Source: a virus. Taken from it: a stretch of DNA of 35,194 nucleotides. Of the stretch, positions 14,560 to 22,399 are shown piece by piece; the stretch's first letter is position 1, and each line of letters starts with the position of its first letter. The notes beneath the pieces were generated by a model. It worked only from the letters and a program-made list of their open reading frames with translations, searched no databases and was not told the DNA's origin. Both the position numbers and the translations under genes were made by a program. The stretch is from the IMG/VR virus record IMGVR_UViG_3300031576_000200, positions 1 to 35,194 of that record. One strand, given 5' to 3'.

Positions 14560-15026
14560 TGGCCCAGGTCTCCGCACTCGACGCGGCCGAGGACGGGCTG
14601 CTGGCGGCGCTGATCGTCCGGGCCGCGGTAGGCGGCTCCGAGCTGGCCGGCGGGGTCCTTTTCACCGAGCTGGGCGAGCCCGCCTCGATCAAGGGGACCG
14701 ATGCCGTCTGGGTCCGGGAGGACTTGGACGAGCAGCCCGTGCAGCGCCACGACAGCACAGGGGTGGGCGCCCAGCGCAAGCACGAGGTCTTCATCATGCG
14801 GGTCGCGTGCTTCGTGGCCTGGGCGGGGGACGACTTCAAGACGGTGCGCGATCGCTGCCACGCCCTGGCGGAGGAGGTCGAGCTGGCGGTCCTGGCCAAC
14901 GAACGGCTGGGCGGCGCCGTCTTCCACGCCAAGGTCTCCGGCTACCGGCGAACCTCGGGGGCCCTCGCGGAGGCCCGCGGGATGGTGATCGACGTGCTCG
15001 TCTGGGCCGAGGCCTACAACGCGTGA
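14559..15026 (+). CDS. Tail terminator-like minor protein
   Basis: The protein is 155 residues from GTG 14559. It shows the pattern of phage tail-terminator or tail-completion proteins: an N-terminal helix (ALDAAEDGLLAALIVRAAV), a beta segment, and K-H-E-V-F-I-M-R-V-A-C-F-V-A-W-A-G-D-D. A helix with R-D-R-C-H-A-L-A-E-E-V-E follows, and it ends in V-I-D-V-L-V-W-A-E-A. Position between connector and tail tube supports this. These proteins cap the tail tube and form the head-tail joint. No ATG is suitably placed, so the GTG overlapping the micro-ORF stop is used. Confidence 0.65.
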   Translation: MAQVSALDAAEDGLLAALIVRAAVGGSELAGGVLFTELGEPASIKGTDAVWVREDLDEQPVQRHDSTGVGAQRKHEVFIMRVACFVAWAGDDFKTVRDRCHALAEEVELAVLANERLGGAVFHAKVSGYRRTSGALAEARGMVIDVLVWAEAYNA

Positions 15027-15337
15027 CCGCCCCCGCAGACTGGCGCCCGATGCCGGAGACCACGAAAGCCCCGAAGGCGCCGGCCTGGGAGATCCTCGCG
15101 GACGTGCGCGGGGAGACCTTCGACCCGATCCTGGGCGAGCGGTTCGAGTTCACCGCCAAGGCGGGGAGCTTCACCCCGAAGGGAGATCGCGACGTCTCCA
15201 TGCTCGAGCATCTGTTCGGCATCGGCTACGCGCGGCGCCCGGACGGAACAGCGGTCCTGTCCCCGGGCAAGCTGGCCGACGATGCGGCGGCCGAAGCGGC
15301 TGAGGCCGCCGCCGCCGCGGCCCTCGAGGAGGCCTGA
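15023..15337 (+). CDS. Small protein before the tail tube gene, unknown
   Basis: The protein is 104 residues from GTG 15023, which overlaps the previous TGA. ATG 15050 is an alternative. It has a central ordered part (WEILADVRGETFDPILGERF, FTPKGDRDVSMLEHLFGIGYARR) and an Ala/Glu-rich helical tail. The gene-to-gene overlap with the tail tube (TGATG at 15335) shows coupling. It may be an adaptor, but no family is recognised. Confidence 0.65.
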   Translation: MTAPADWRPMPETTKAPKAPAWEILADVRGETFDPILGERFEFTAKAGSFTPKGDRDVSMLEHLFGIGYARRPDGTAVLSPGKLADDAAAEAAEAAAAAALEEA

Positions 15338-16335
15338 TGCCCCCCCAGCAGAAGCTGACCGGCATCGTCGGCCTGACCCGTCAGACGGGCGGCAAGGGCG
15401 TGCCGATCGTAAGCCCCGCGACCTGGGGCCTCGGGGTGATGGACGGGAACGTCTTCAACGCTCCGATCACGTCGGACTACGACGAGATGACCCTGGGGGG
15501 CGGGGCCTCGGACCGGTTCGCCCCGCGCACGATCCGGACCGAGATCAACCCCGGCATGGCGTTCAAGTGCCGTGCCCAGCCGCGCACGATCGCCTTCCTG
15601 AACTACCTGGCCCTCGGCGCGAACAGCACGACCGGGGCCGGGCCCTTCACCCACACCGCCAGCCCGGCCCAGGACCTGCCGTACGCCACCGGCTTCGGCC
15701 GGCTCGACGCGAACTACGAGCGGATCCAGGACCTGCGCATCGACGAGATGACGATCAGCTGGTCCGAGCGCCAGGCCTGGGAGGTCGACCTCGTCCTGCT
15801 CGGCACCATCCCGCTCATCGGCGCCGGCGGCGCCTTCACCGTCACCAACGACGAGACGGTGCAGGAGCTGTACAACCCGCACGAGGGCGTCTTCCAGATC
15901 GACGTTCAGGGCACGACTCTGGCGGCCACCAACCTCACGGCTGCAAGCATCCGCATCGCGAACAACCTCCAGCCGATCCCGCTCTCGAAGTCCGTGCTGC
16001 CCGACGACGTCTTCCCCCGGCGCCAGCTGGTCGAGGGCTCGATCACGATCGTGCCGAACAGCCTGGACGACTGGCGCGAGATCCTCACCGCCTCCCCGTC
16101 GGGCACCGCGGTCGAGGACGACCCGATCTACGGCGGGTTCAGTCTCAAGGGGATCATCGACGCGAACACCGACGTCACCTACGCGGCCACCCGGGTCGAG
16201 TTCCTGACCGACTTCCCCGAGCAGGACCCAGAGGGCGGCGCGGCCGAACTCGAGCTGGCCTTCCGCGTCGTCCGCCCCCTGGACGGGTCGGCGGCCTTCA
16301 CAGGCGTCGCCCGCAACGGGGTCGCGACCCTCTAA
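15337..16335 (+). CDS. Major tail (tube) protein
   Basis: The 332-residue protein is beta-rich with repeated small residues. It has hallmarks of actinophage tail-tube subunits: an early V-M-D-G-N-V-F-N-A-P-I-T-S-D-Y segment and I-R-T-E-I-N-P-G-M-A-F-K-C. Later come R-I-D-E-M-T-I-S-W, L-V-E-G-S-I-T-I-V-P-N-S and a C-terminal F-R-V-V-R-P strand. It lies directly upstream of the tail chaperone pair, which is the canonical order. Subunits would stack in rings to form the tube whose length the tape measure sets. ATG 15337 overlaps the preceding TGA. Confidence 0.82.
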   Translation: MPPQQKLTGIVGLTRQTGGKGVPIVSPATWGLGVMDGNVFNAPITSDYDEMTLGGGASDRFAPRTIRTEINPGMAFKCRAQPRTIAFLNYLALGANSTTGAGPFTHTASPAQDLPYATGFGRLDANYERIQDLRIDEMTISWSERQAWEVDLVLLGTIPLIGAGGAFTVTNDETVQELYNPHEGVFQIDVQGTTLAATNLTAASIRIANNLQPIPLSKSVLPDDVFPRRQLVEGSITIVPNSLDDWREILTASPSGTAVEDDPIYGGFSLKGIIDANTDVTYAATRVEFLTDFPEQDPEGGAAELELAFRVVRPLDGSAAFTGVARNGVATL

Positions 16336-16430
16336 GGCTCGCGACACGTCGGGCCCCTCCCCGGGCCCACCGGCGCCACCCGTCGCCGTTCCAGATTCTG
16401 TCGGAATGCATCCCGAGGAAGGAGCGCACC

Positions 16431-16820
16431 ATGGACCAGCTGCACGAGCTGAAGATCACCACGTACGACGGCGCCGAGCACATCACGATCACGCCCTACT
16501 TCGCGGGCACCGCGGACCGGATCGCCTGGGAGCACCAGTTCGGCCTGGCGTCGATCAAGCTCAAGCTCCTGGACGAGTTGTTCGACAACGCCGGTGAGCT
16601 GCTGCCCTCCGACCAGTTCCCGGCGGAGGCCTCCGAGTACCGCGAGGAGTGGGCCGTGTTCCTCGCGTGGCGCTGCGCGGAGCGCGAGATCCCCGAGTTC
16701 CACGGCTCGGACCTGGCGGGCTTCACCGACCGGTGCGCGCAGATCGAGATCCGCCAACTGAAGGCCGAGGAGGCTACGGCCGCGGCCCCTTTGCCCGAGG
16801 CGGCCGCGACCACCGGATGA
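16431..16820 (+). CDS. Tail assembly chaperone, upstream product (G-like)
   Basis: The 129-residue protein lies between tail tube and tape measure, the standard site for tail assembly chaperones. It is helical and acidic, ending in a low-complexity Glu/Ala stretch that carries a slippery heptamer at 16787-16793. Ribosomes that slip back one base there would continue into the 16817 frame, giving a 181-residue fusion like lambda gpGT. Translation without slippage ends at TGA 16818-16820. An AGGAAGGAG site lies seven bases before the ATG. The 95-base gap upstream of it contains a short GGGCCC-ctcccc-GGGCCC hairpin (16351-16368) and an AT-richer patch, but no convincing promoter. Confidence 0.8.
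   Translation: MDQLHELKITTYDGAEHITITPYFAGTADRIAWEHQFGLASIKLKLLDELFDNAGELLPSDQFPAEASEYREEWAVFLAWRCAEREIPEFHGSDLAGFTDRCAQIEIRQLKAEEATAAAPLPEAAATTG
16787..16793 (+). other. -1 ribosomal frameshift slippery site C CCT TTG
   Basis: In the zero frame the heptamer reads C-CCT-TTG, the X-XXY-YYZ pattern with X=C, Y=T and Z=G. Both tRNAs can re-pair on CCC and TTT after a -1 slip. The -1 frame is then open through 16817 to 16975. It lies 30 bases before the zero-frame stop, as expected for the lambda G/GT type. Confidence 0.75.
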
Positions 16821-16975
16821 TCGCGGCCCTGGCCCTCCGCTCAGGTGTGTCACCCCGCGAGTGGCTGGCGTATCCCGAGATCCTCGAACACGCCCTGACC
16901 ATCGCCCGGAACGAGGATTCGGCGCAGCGGCGCGAGGGCCTGCTCGATCGACTCAGGAGGCGCCATGGCGCGTGA
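16817..16975 (+). CDS. Tail assembly chaperone, downstream part (T-like)
   Basis: The frame encodes 52 residues from ATG 16817 (S-G-V-S-P-R-E-W-L-A-Y-P-E-I-L). The G-x-x-P-x-E-W-x-x-x-P pattern is typical of the second half of actinophage chaperones. It is in the -1 frame relative to the upstream gene, with no stop between the slippery site and this ATG. It is therefore most likely expressed as the C-terminal part of a fusion protein. ATGA coupling would also allow separate translation. The chaperones would coat and deliver the tape measure during tail assembly. Confidence 0.75.
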   Translation: MIAALALRSGVSPREWLAYPEILEHALTIARNEDSAQRREGLLDRLRRRHGA

Positions 16976-17363
16976 TAGGCCGACCATCGTGATCGAGAAC
17001 CTGGCGGCGTTCCGGCGCGACCTCGCGCACGCCCAGAGCGCCTCGGCGCGGGACCTCACGAAGGCGATCAAGGTCGCCGGCGACACCCCCCTCGCCACGG
17101 CCCGCCGGCACGCCTCCAAGGCCTCCAAGTCCGGGGCCCACGCCGCCGGCTTCCGGGTGAGCGCACGGGGCACGACGGGGTCCATCACGAACCGGGAGCC
17201 CTACGGGGCCAAGGCCGAATGGAGCAAGATCCCCGGGTTCAACCGCTACGGGCCCCCGGGGCGGTTCGCCGCCCGCGCGATCGACGAGGACGCCGAGACG
17301 ATCCTGCAGAAGATCGCGGAGGGCCTCAAGGAGCTCGTGACCCTAGCGGGCTGGGCGAGGTAG
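16965..17363 (+). CDS. HK97 gp10-like neck/tail protein
   Basis: The 132-residue protein matches the HK97-gp10/tail-completion pattern. It has an N-terminal helix (IENLAAFRRDLAHAQ, KAIKVAGDTPLATARRHA), then K-S-G-A-H-A-A-G-F-R-V-S, E-P-Y-G-A-K-A-E-W and G-P-P-G-R-F-A-A-R-A-I. A C-terminal helix ends the protein. Members join head and tail. It lies after the chaperones and just before the tape measure, later than usual (normally before the tail tube). ATG 16965 overlaps the previous gene by 11 bases. Confidence 0.7.
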   Translation: MARDRPTIVIENLAAFRRDLAHAQSASARDLTKAIKVAGDTPLATARRHASKASKSGAHAAGFRVSARGTTGSITNREPYGAKAEWSKIPGFNRYGPPGRFAARAIDEDAETILQKIAEGLKELVTLAGWAR

Positions 17364-17365
17364 CC

Positions 17366-18985
17366 ATGGCCGAGAAGACCCTCAAGGTCAAGTACGTCGG
17401 CGACGAGGCCAGCCTCAAGCGCACGGTGGCCGGCATCGACCGGATGCACGCCTCTCTCGGCTCGAAGGTCCGGGGGATCGGCACGACGGTCGCCCGCGGG
17501 CTGGGCACCGCGGCCAAGGCCAGCGGCGTGGCACTGCTGGCGATCGGGGGCTTCGCGCTCAAGGCCGCGGCCGAGGCCCAGACGGTGGGCGCCCAGACGC
17601 GAGCCGCGATCGAATCCACGGGCGGCGCGGCCGGCGTCACCGCCAAACAGGTCGACGCCCTCGCGACCTCGATCCAGGGCTACTCGGGCATCAGCGACGA
17701 GGCCGTGGCCTCGGGCGCGAACATGCTGCTGACCTTCACGAACATCAAGAACGCCGCTGGCGAGGGCAACGACATCTTCGACCAGTCCACGAAGGTGCTG
17801 GCCGACATGAGCACGGCCCTGGGCACGGATATGAAGACGTCGGCGATCGGGCTCGGGAAGGCGCTGAACGATCCGGTCCGGGGCGTGACGGCCCTGCGGC
17901 GTGTCGGCGTGTCGTTCACCGAGGCGCAGGAGAAGCAGATCGCGGCCATGGTGAAGGCCGGCGACACGATGGGCGCGCAGAAGCTCATCCTCGGCGAGCT
18001 GACCACAGAGTTCGGCGGATCAGCCAAGGCGATCGGTAGCACGTTCACGGGCCAGCTGAACATCGCGAAGGAGACCGTGGGCAACGCCCTGGAGAGCATC
18101 GGGGGCACGCTCATCACGAAGCTGGGTCCGATCCTGCCGACCATCACCAACGCGATCATGAGTCTCGTCAACATCGTGGGCCCGGTGCTGGGCCAGCTGT
18201 TGGGCGTCGTGGCCAAGACCATCGGCGAGCTGCTGCCGATCCTCGCGCCGGTCGTCCGGGTCCTGGGGACCCAGCTCGCCGGCGTCGTGCGCCAGCTCGC
18301 CCCCCTGCTCAAGCAGCTGCTGCCGCCCCTGGCCCAGCTGGTGAAGGCGATCCTCCCTCTCGTGCCGTTGGGGATCCGGCTGATCCTGCTCGTGCTGAAG
18401 CCGCTGATACCGGTCATCAACTTCGTGATCACCCGGGCCCTGGTCCCCCTGGTGAACGCGTTCGTCGACGTCGTGCGGTTCATCGTGGGGAAGGTGCAGC
18501 CCACCCTGAAGGTCATGGCCGGCGTCTTCCGGTCCGTGTTCGGGGGGATCAAGGACTTCGTGCTGGGCGTCTGGGACGCGATCTGGGGCGGCATCCGCAC
18601 CGTGATCAACTTCGTCATCGGAGGCCTGCAGACCCTCATCAACGCCGGCATCAGGGCCTACAACTTCGTGGCCAACCTGCCGTTCAACCCCATGGACCCC
18701 GTGGCCGCCGTCACGCTCCCGCGGCTCGCCCACGGCACGCGATCGTTCGCCGGCGGCGCCGCGGTGCTCGGCGAACGGGGACCGGAGATCGCGGCCCTGC
18801 CCCGGGGCACCCGGGTCTTCGATGCGGCCCAGACCCGCGACATGATGGGCGGTGGGGTCGTGGTGAACATCACCGTGCAGGGCTCCGTGGTCTCGGAGGC
18901 CGAGCTGGTCGAGACTGTGCGGCGGGGGCTCGTGCGTCTCGGCCGCCGCAACGGGACCCTGGGGAACGCGCTGGGGCTGGCGTGA
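17366..18985 (+). CDS. Tail tape measure protein
   Basis: The 539-residue protein has a coiled N-terminal part (KVKYVGDEASLKRTVAGIDRM), a small membrane-like segment (SGVALLAIGGFALKAAAEAQ), and a central region with repeated hydrophobic helices (about residues 270-420, many L-L/P-L and V-V-R-V/L-A-P phrases). The C-terminus is Gly-rich, with G-E-R-G-P-E-I-A-A-L-P-R-G and V-V-V-N-I-T-V-Q-G, typical of actinophage tape measures. At roughly 0.15 nm per residue, 539 residues would give a tail near 80 nm. The ATG is two bases after the upstream stop. The next gene overlaps by GTGA. Confidence 0.92.
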   Translation: MAEKTLKVKYVGDEASLKRTVAGIDRMHASLGSKVRGIGTTVARGLGTAAKASGVALLAIGGFALKAAAEAQTVGAQTRAAIESTGGAAGVTAKQVDALATSIQGYSGISDEAVASGANMLLTFTNIKNAAGEGNDIFDQSTKVLADMSTALGTDMKTSAIGLGKALNDPVRGVTALRRVGVSFTEAQEKQIAAMVKAGDTMGAQKLILGELTTEFGGSAKAIGSTFTGQLNIAKETVGNALESIGGTLITKLGPILPTITNAIMSLVNIVGPVLGQLLGVVAKTIGELLPILAPVVRVLGTQLAGVVRQLAPLLKQLLPPLAQLVKAILPLVPLGIRLILLVLKPLIPVINFVITRALVPLVNAFVDVVRFIVGKVQPTLKVMAGVFRSVFGGIKDFVLGVWDAIWGGIRTVINFVIGGLQTLINAGIRAYNFVANLPFNPMDPVAAVTLPRLAHGTRSFAGGAAVLGERGPEIAALPRGTRVFDAAQTRDMMGGGVVVNITVQGSVVSEAELVETVRRGLVRLGRRNGTLGNALGLA

Positions 18986-21498
18986 GCGCTCGCGCTACCT
19001 ACGCGGTCCAGGCCGCCTTCGGCATCGCCGCGCTGACCGACCCGACCGCCGGGCAGTGGGTGGACGTCACGGCCTACGTACGCGGCGGTAGCTTCGCCCG
19101 CGGCCGCCAGCACGAGCTGCAGCGCACGAACGCCGGCACGCTCGCCCTGACCCTCGACAACGCCGACCGGCGTTTCGAGCCTGAGAACGAGGCCTCGCCC
19201 TACCACCCCAACCTCCGCCCGATGACCCACGTCCGGGTCCGGGCGACCTTCAGCGCGGTCACCTATGACCTGTTCCGGGGCTACGTCGAGAACTGGGGCC
19301 AGGGCTGGCGGGGCCGCCCGCTGCGTCTCGGGGGCCCGACCGAGGTCACCGTCGAGGCCGTCGATGCTTTCAAGGTCTTCGCCCAGGACCTGGCCGCCTA
19401 CTCGACCGTCGTCCTGGCGGAGGGCCCCCTGGGGTACTGGCGCCTGGACGATCCGGGGGGGACGCCCAAGGCGGCGAACCTGGGCAGCATCGGCGAGGCC
19501 ATCGACCTCCCCTACATCGGGGGGCAGCCGGGCGGGATCGCCCCGGGGCCCCTGCAGGGAACCGGCGCGCACTTCGACAGTGCCACCGGATTCCTCACCA
19601 GCGCCCGCAACGCCGGCCTGAACCTGGCTCAGGCGCTCACGGCCACCATGCTCGTGAAGCTCGACTCGCTGGCCTCCATCGAGAACCTGATCGAGCTGGC
19701 GGACACGTCCGCGGTCTACTGGCTGCGGATGCGCACGACCACGGGGGGCGACCTCGAGGTCACGCGCTACGTGGACAGCGTCAGTCAGACGATCACCCTG
19801 CAGACCAACCTCGTGGCCGGAACGTGGTACCACCTGGCCCTCGCGATCACGGCCGCCGGCGTGGCGACGGCCTTCGTCGATGGGGTGAGCGTCGGGTCCG
19901 CGAGCCTGGGCAGCGCGCAGCGCACCGTCTTCAACTCCAACGCCGATCTGATCGTGGGCCTGACCACGGTCGAGGCGCACATCGCGCACGTGGCCCTGTG
20001 GAATCGGGCGCTCTCGGCCGAGCGGATCGCCGAGCAGGAACGCGCGGCGGTCTTCGATACCTTCGAGCAGCAGAGCGCGACCTCCTACGTGGGAGAGCTC
20101 CTGGACGTCCTGGGCTGGCCGGCCGGCCTCCGATCGCTCGACAGCGGCACGGTGATGGTGGCCCGCCATGTCCCTGACGGATCGGCCCTCGACCTCATGC
20201 TCGCCGCCGCGGAGGACACCGAAGGCGGTCTGCTGCACGTGCGGGGGGACGGCGTCGTCCGCCTCGTGAGCCACCAGGCCCTGCTGCAGAAGATCACCGC
20301 CGACGCGACCTTCGGGGACGGCTACGCGCACCCCCCCGACCTCGGGAGCCTCGAGGCGTGGTTCGACGCGGGGCAGATCCCCTTCGTGACGGACGGCTCG
20401 ACCATCCAGACCTGGCCCGACGTCGGCGGGAAGGCCCGGGACGCAACCCAGGCCACGGCGGGCAACCGCCCCAGCTACCAGACGGCGGAGCTGAACGCGC
20501 ACCCCATCGTCCGGTTCGACGGCACGACCGACTTCATGGAGACGGCGGCCTTCAGCGCCGCCCTGGCCCAGCCCTTCACGATCGTCGCCGTGGTCCGCCG
20601 CAACACCGAGGGGACGCTGGACACCTTCGCGGCCGGCCGTGCGAACCGGGTCCGCCTGCAGGCGACCGCCACGGACGACTGGCAGATCGACGCCGGGAGC
20701 GCCGCGGCGGGCGGCGACCCGGACACGGCGTGGCATGTCCTGGTGGCCACCTACACGGACACGGATCTCCTGCACGTGGACGGCGTACAGGTCATCAGCG
20801 CCGCGGTGGGGGCGAACACGCTGGACGGGCTCACGCTCGGCGCCGACGAGGCCGCTGCCAACTTCCTCGACGGCGACCTGGCCGAGGTCATCGTCTACTC
20901 CAAGGCCCTCACGACGGATGAGCGCCAGCGCCTCGAGGACTACCTGGGCCGCAAGTACGCCCTGGCTTCGGTGCCCCTCTACACCGGTGCCACGGTGGGC
21001 GAGGAGCCCTACGCGGACGCCCAGGTCCGCTACGACGACGACGACCTCTACAACCGGGCCGAGATCATGCCGGCCAGCGGCGAACCGGCCACGGCGAGCG
21101 ACAGCGCCGCCGCGCTCACCTACGGGACCCGCAGCCTCGAACGGTCCACACGTCACTCGGATCCCAACGACGCAGTGGGGCTCGCCGAGGCGATCGTGCG
21201 GGCCTACAAGGATCCGCACCTGCGCCCCGTGCTCCTGACGCTGGAGCCCGGCTCGGACTCCCTGCTCACGCAGATGCTGGACCGCGATATCGGGGACAGG
21301 ATCGCGCTCCGCCGGCGCCCGCCGGGAGCCGGCGCGACCATGGCTCTCGAGGCCCTGGTCGAGGGCGTCCGCCACGGCTGGCACGGAGCGGATCCCCACG
21401 ACGTGGACCTGTCGCTCGTGCCCACCTTCGAGACGTTCTGGATCCTGGGTGACGCCACCTACGGCGTCCTGGGCACCACAACCAAGCTGGGGGGCTGA
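18982..21498 (+). CDS. Large minor tail protein with two lectin-like domains
   Basis: The protein has 838 residues. The N-terminus (V-D-V-T-A-Y-V-R-G-G-S-F-A-R-G-R) and conserved G-T-L-A-L-T-L-D-N match the tail tip (distal-tail type) proteins that follow the tape measure. Into this are inserted two concanavalin/LamG-like beta domains. The first, residues about 145-360, opens with P-L-G-Y-W-R-L-D-D. The second, about 453-665, opens with L-E-A-W-F-D-A-G-Q-I and ends with L-A-E-V-I-V-Y-S-K-A-L. The final 150 residues (D-R-D-I-G-D-R-I-A-L) look like the tail-hub part again. Lectin domains at the tail tip are likely carbohydrate binders for host attachment. The fold assignment is from motif and order. 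GTG 18982 overlaps the tape-measure stop. Confidence 0.85.
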   Translation: MSARATYAVQAAFGIAALTDPTAGQWVDVTAYVRGGSFARGRQHELQRTNAGTLALTLDNADRRFEPENEASPYHPNLRPMTHVRVRATFSAVTYDLFRGYVENWGQGWRGRPLRLGGPTEVTVEAVDAFKVFAQDLAAYSTVVLAEGPLGYWRLDDPGGTPKAANLGSIGEAIDLPYIGGQPGGIAPGPLQGTGAHFDSATGFLTSARNAGLNLAQALTATMLVKLDSLASIENLIELADTSAVYWLRMRTTTGGDLEVTRYVDSVSQTITLQTNLVAGTWYHLALAITAAGVATAFVDGVSVGSASLGSAQRTVFNSNADLIVGLTTVEAHIAHVALWNRALSAERIAEQERAAVFDTFEQQSATSYVGELLDVLGWPAGLRSLDSGTVMVARHVPDGSALDLMLAAAEDTEGGLLHVRGDGVVRLVSHQALLQKITADATFGDGYAHPPDLGSLEAWFDAGQIPFVTDGSTIQTWPDVGGKARDATQATAGNRPSYQTAELNAHPIVRFDGTTDFMETAAFSAALAQPFTIVAVVRRNTEGTLDTFAAGRANRVRLQATATDDWQIDAGSAAAGGDPDTAWHVLVATYTDTDLLHVDGVQVISAAVGANTLDGLTLGADEAAANFLDGDLAEVIVYSKALTTDERQRLEDYLGRKYALASVPLYTGATVGEEPYADAQVRYDDDDLYNRAEIMPASGEPATASDSAAALTYGTRSLERSTRHSDPNDAVGLAEAIVRAYKDPHLRPVLLTLEPGSDSLLTQMLDRDIGDRIALRRRPPGAGATMALEALVEGVRHGWHGADPHDVDLSLVPTFETFWILGDATYGVLGTTTKLGG

Positions 21499-21500
21499 GG

Positions 21501-21842
21501 ATGGGCCACACGCTCAGGGCATGGGCCTACGTGAACCACGGCCGCTGGGTGGCCGACTGCCCCTTCTGCCCCTCCGCCGAGCTACTGGGCCCGCTACCGC
21601 TGGGAGGCGAGCGCCCGCCCAGGGCGTTCCTCTGTGCCGAGTGCGGCAACGCGTCGGTCGCGGACGGTCTATCGATCCGGATCGGCTGGCCCAGGTCCGA
21701 GGCGCTGGCCGCCATCGAGGCCCTACTCGGGCTGCGGCCCGACCCGATCAACCGGAACTGGGAGCGGCGCGAGACGCCGGCCGATCTCGCGCAGGAGAAC
21801 GCCGCGCACGGGCTCCCCGATCTCGGCCTGGGAGGTATCTGA
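21501..21842 (+). CDS. Zinc-ribbon protein in the tail block
   Basis: The 113-residue protein contains C20-P-F-C23 and C45-A-E-C48-G, a four-cysteine zinc ribbon. Its start GRWVADCPFC and the tail N-W-E-R-R-E-T-P-A-D-L are common to many phage tail operons of this kind. Function is unknown. The ATG is two bases after the tail gene stop. Confidence 0.7.
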   Translation: MGHTLRAWAYVNHGRWVADCPFCPSAELLGPLPLGGERPPRAFLCAECGNASVADGLSIRIGWPRSEALAAIEALLGLRPDPINRNWERRETPADLAQENAAHGLPDLGLGGI

Positions 21843-21845
21843 GCC

Positions 21846-22391
21846 ATGGTCTGGACGACGCCCCGCACCTGGACGACCGGCGAGGTCGTCACCGCCGCCA
21901 TCATGAACACCCACGTCCGCGACAACCTCAACTTCCTGCGGGCCCATCACGGCGCCCGCGTCTTCAAGAGCACCAGCCAGACCGTGGCCGGCGGCAACAC
22001 CGACGTGGTGAGCTTCAACTCCGAGGACTACGACACCGACGCCGCGCACGACAACGTGACGAACAACAGCCGGATCACGATCCCATCCGCGCTCGACGGG
22101 TTCTGGGAGGTGATCTTCGCCACCGATGTGGACGCCGACTTGTCGAACCACAACGGCCGCATGAGCCTCCAGGTCCGCAAGAACGCGGCGGGCGCAAGCG
22201 GGAGTGGGACCCAGCTCGAGAACAAGGGTTTCGATACCCACGCCAACATCCAGAGCGGGCTGATCACCTGGCAGGGATCCCTGGTGGCCGCCGATCACGT
22301 CGAAGCATTCTTCTTCTCCGCCACCGAAACCCGGGTCCTGGAGGCCGCGACGGCGGGCACCGCGATGACGGCCAAGTACCTCGGCAGCTGA
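21846..22391 (+). CDS. Tail fibre-like protein
   Basis: The 181-residue protein begins with W-T-T-P-R-T-W-T-T-G-E-V-V-T-A-A-I-M-N-T-H-V-R-D-N-L. This is a trimerising motif found at the N-terminus of many phage fibre and receptor-binding proteins. The rest is beta-rich, with Y-D-T-D-A-A-H and F-W-E-V-I-F-A-T-D-V segments, and resembles C1q/TNF-type jelly rolls. It would form the fibre or tip contact. The similarity to C1q is inferred and moderate. The ATG is four bases after the zinc-ribbon stop, and a GTG-start gene follows nine bases after its own stop. Confidence 0.75.
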   Translation: MVWTTPRTWTTGEVVTAAIMNTHVRDNLNFLRAHHGARVFKSTSQTVAGGNTDVVSFNSEDYDTDAAHDNVTNNSRITIPSALDGFWEVIFATDVDADLSNHNGRMSLQVRKNAAGASGSGTQLENKGFDTHANIQSGLITWQGSLVAADHVEAFFFSATETRVLEAATAGTAMTAKYLGS

Positions 22392-22399
22392 GGGCGACC

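Noticed and set aside
15282-16430. Out-of-frame plus-strand ORF over the tail-tube gene
   Set aside because: It is Arg/Pro/Gly-rich shadow. Only its end from ATG 16431 is a real gene (the tail chaperone).
18658-21399. 913-codon minus-strand open frame
   Set aside because: It lies opposite the tape-measure end and tail-tip genes. Its composition (Gly/Arg/Val/His-rich, no domain) is the usual mirror of high-GC third positions, and the plus strand carries recognisable tail domains.
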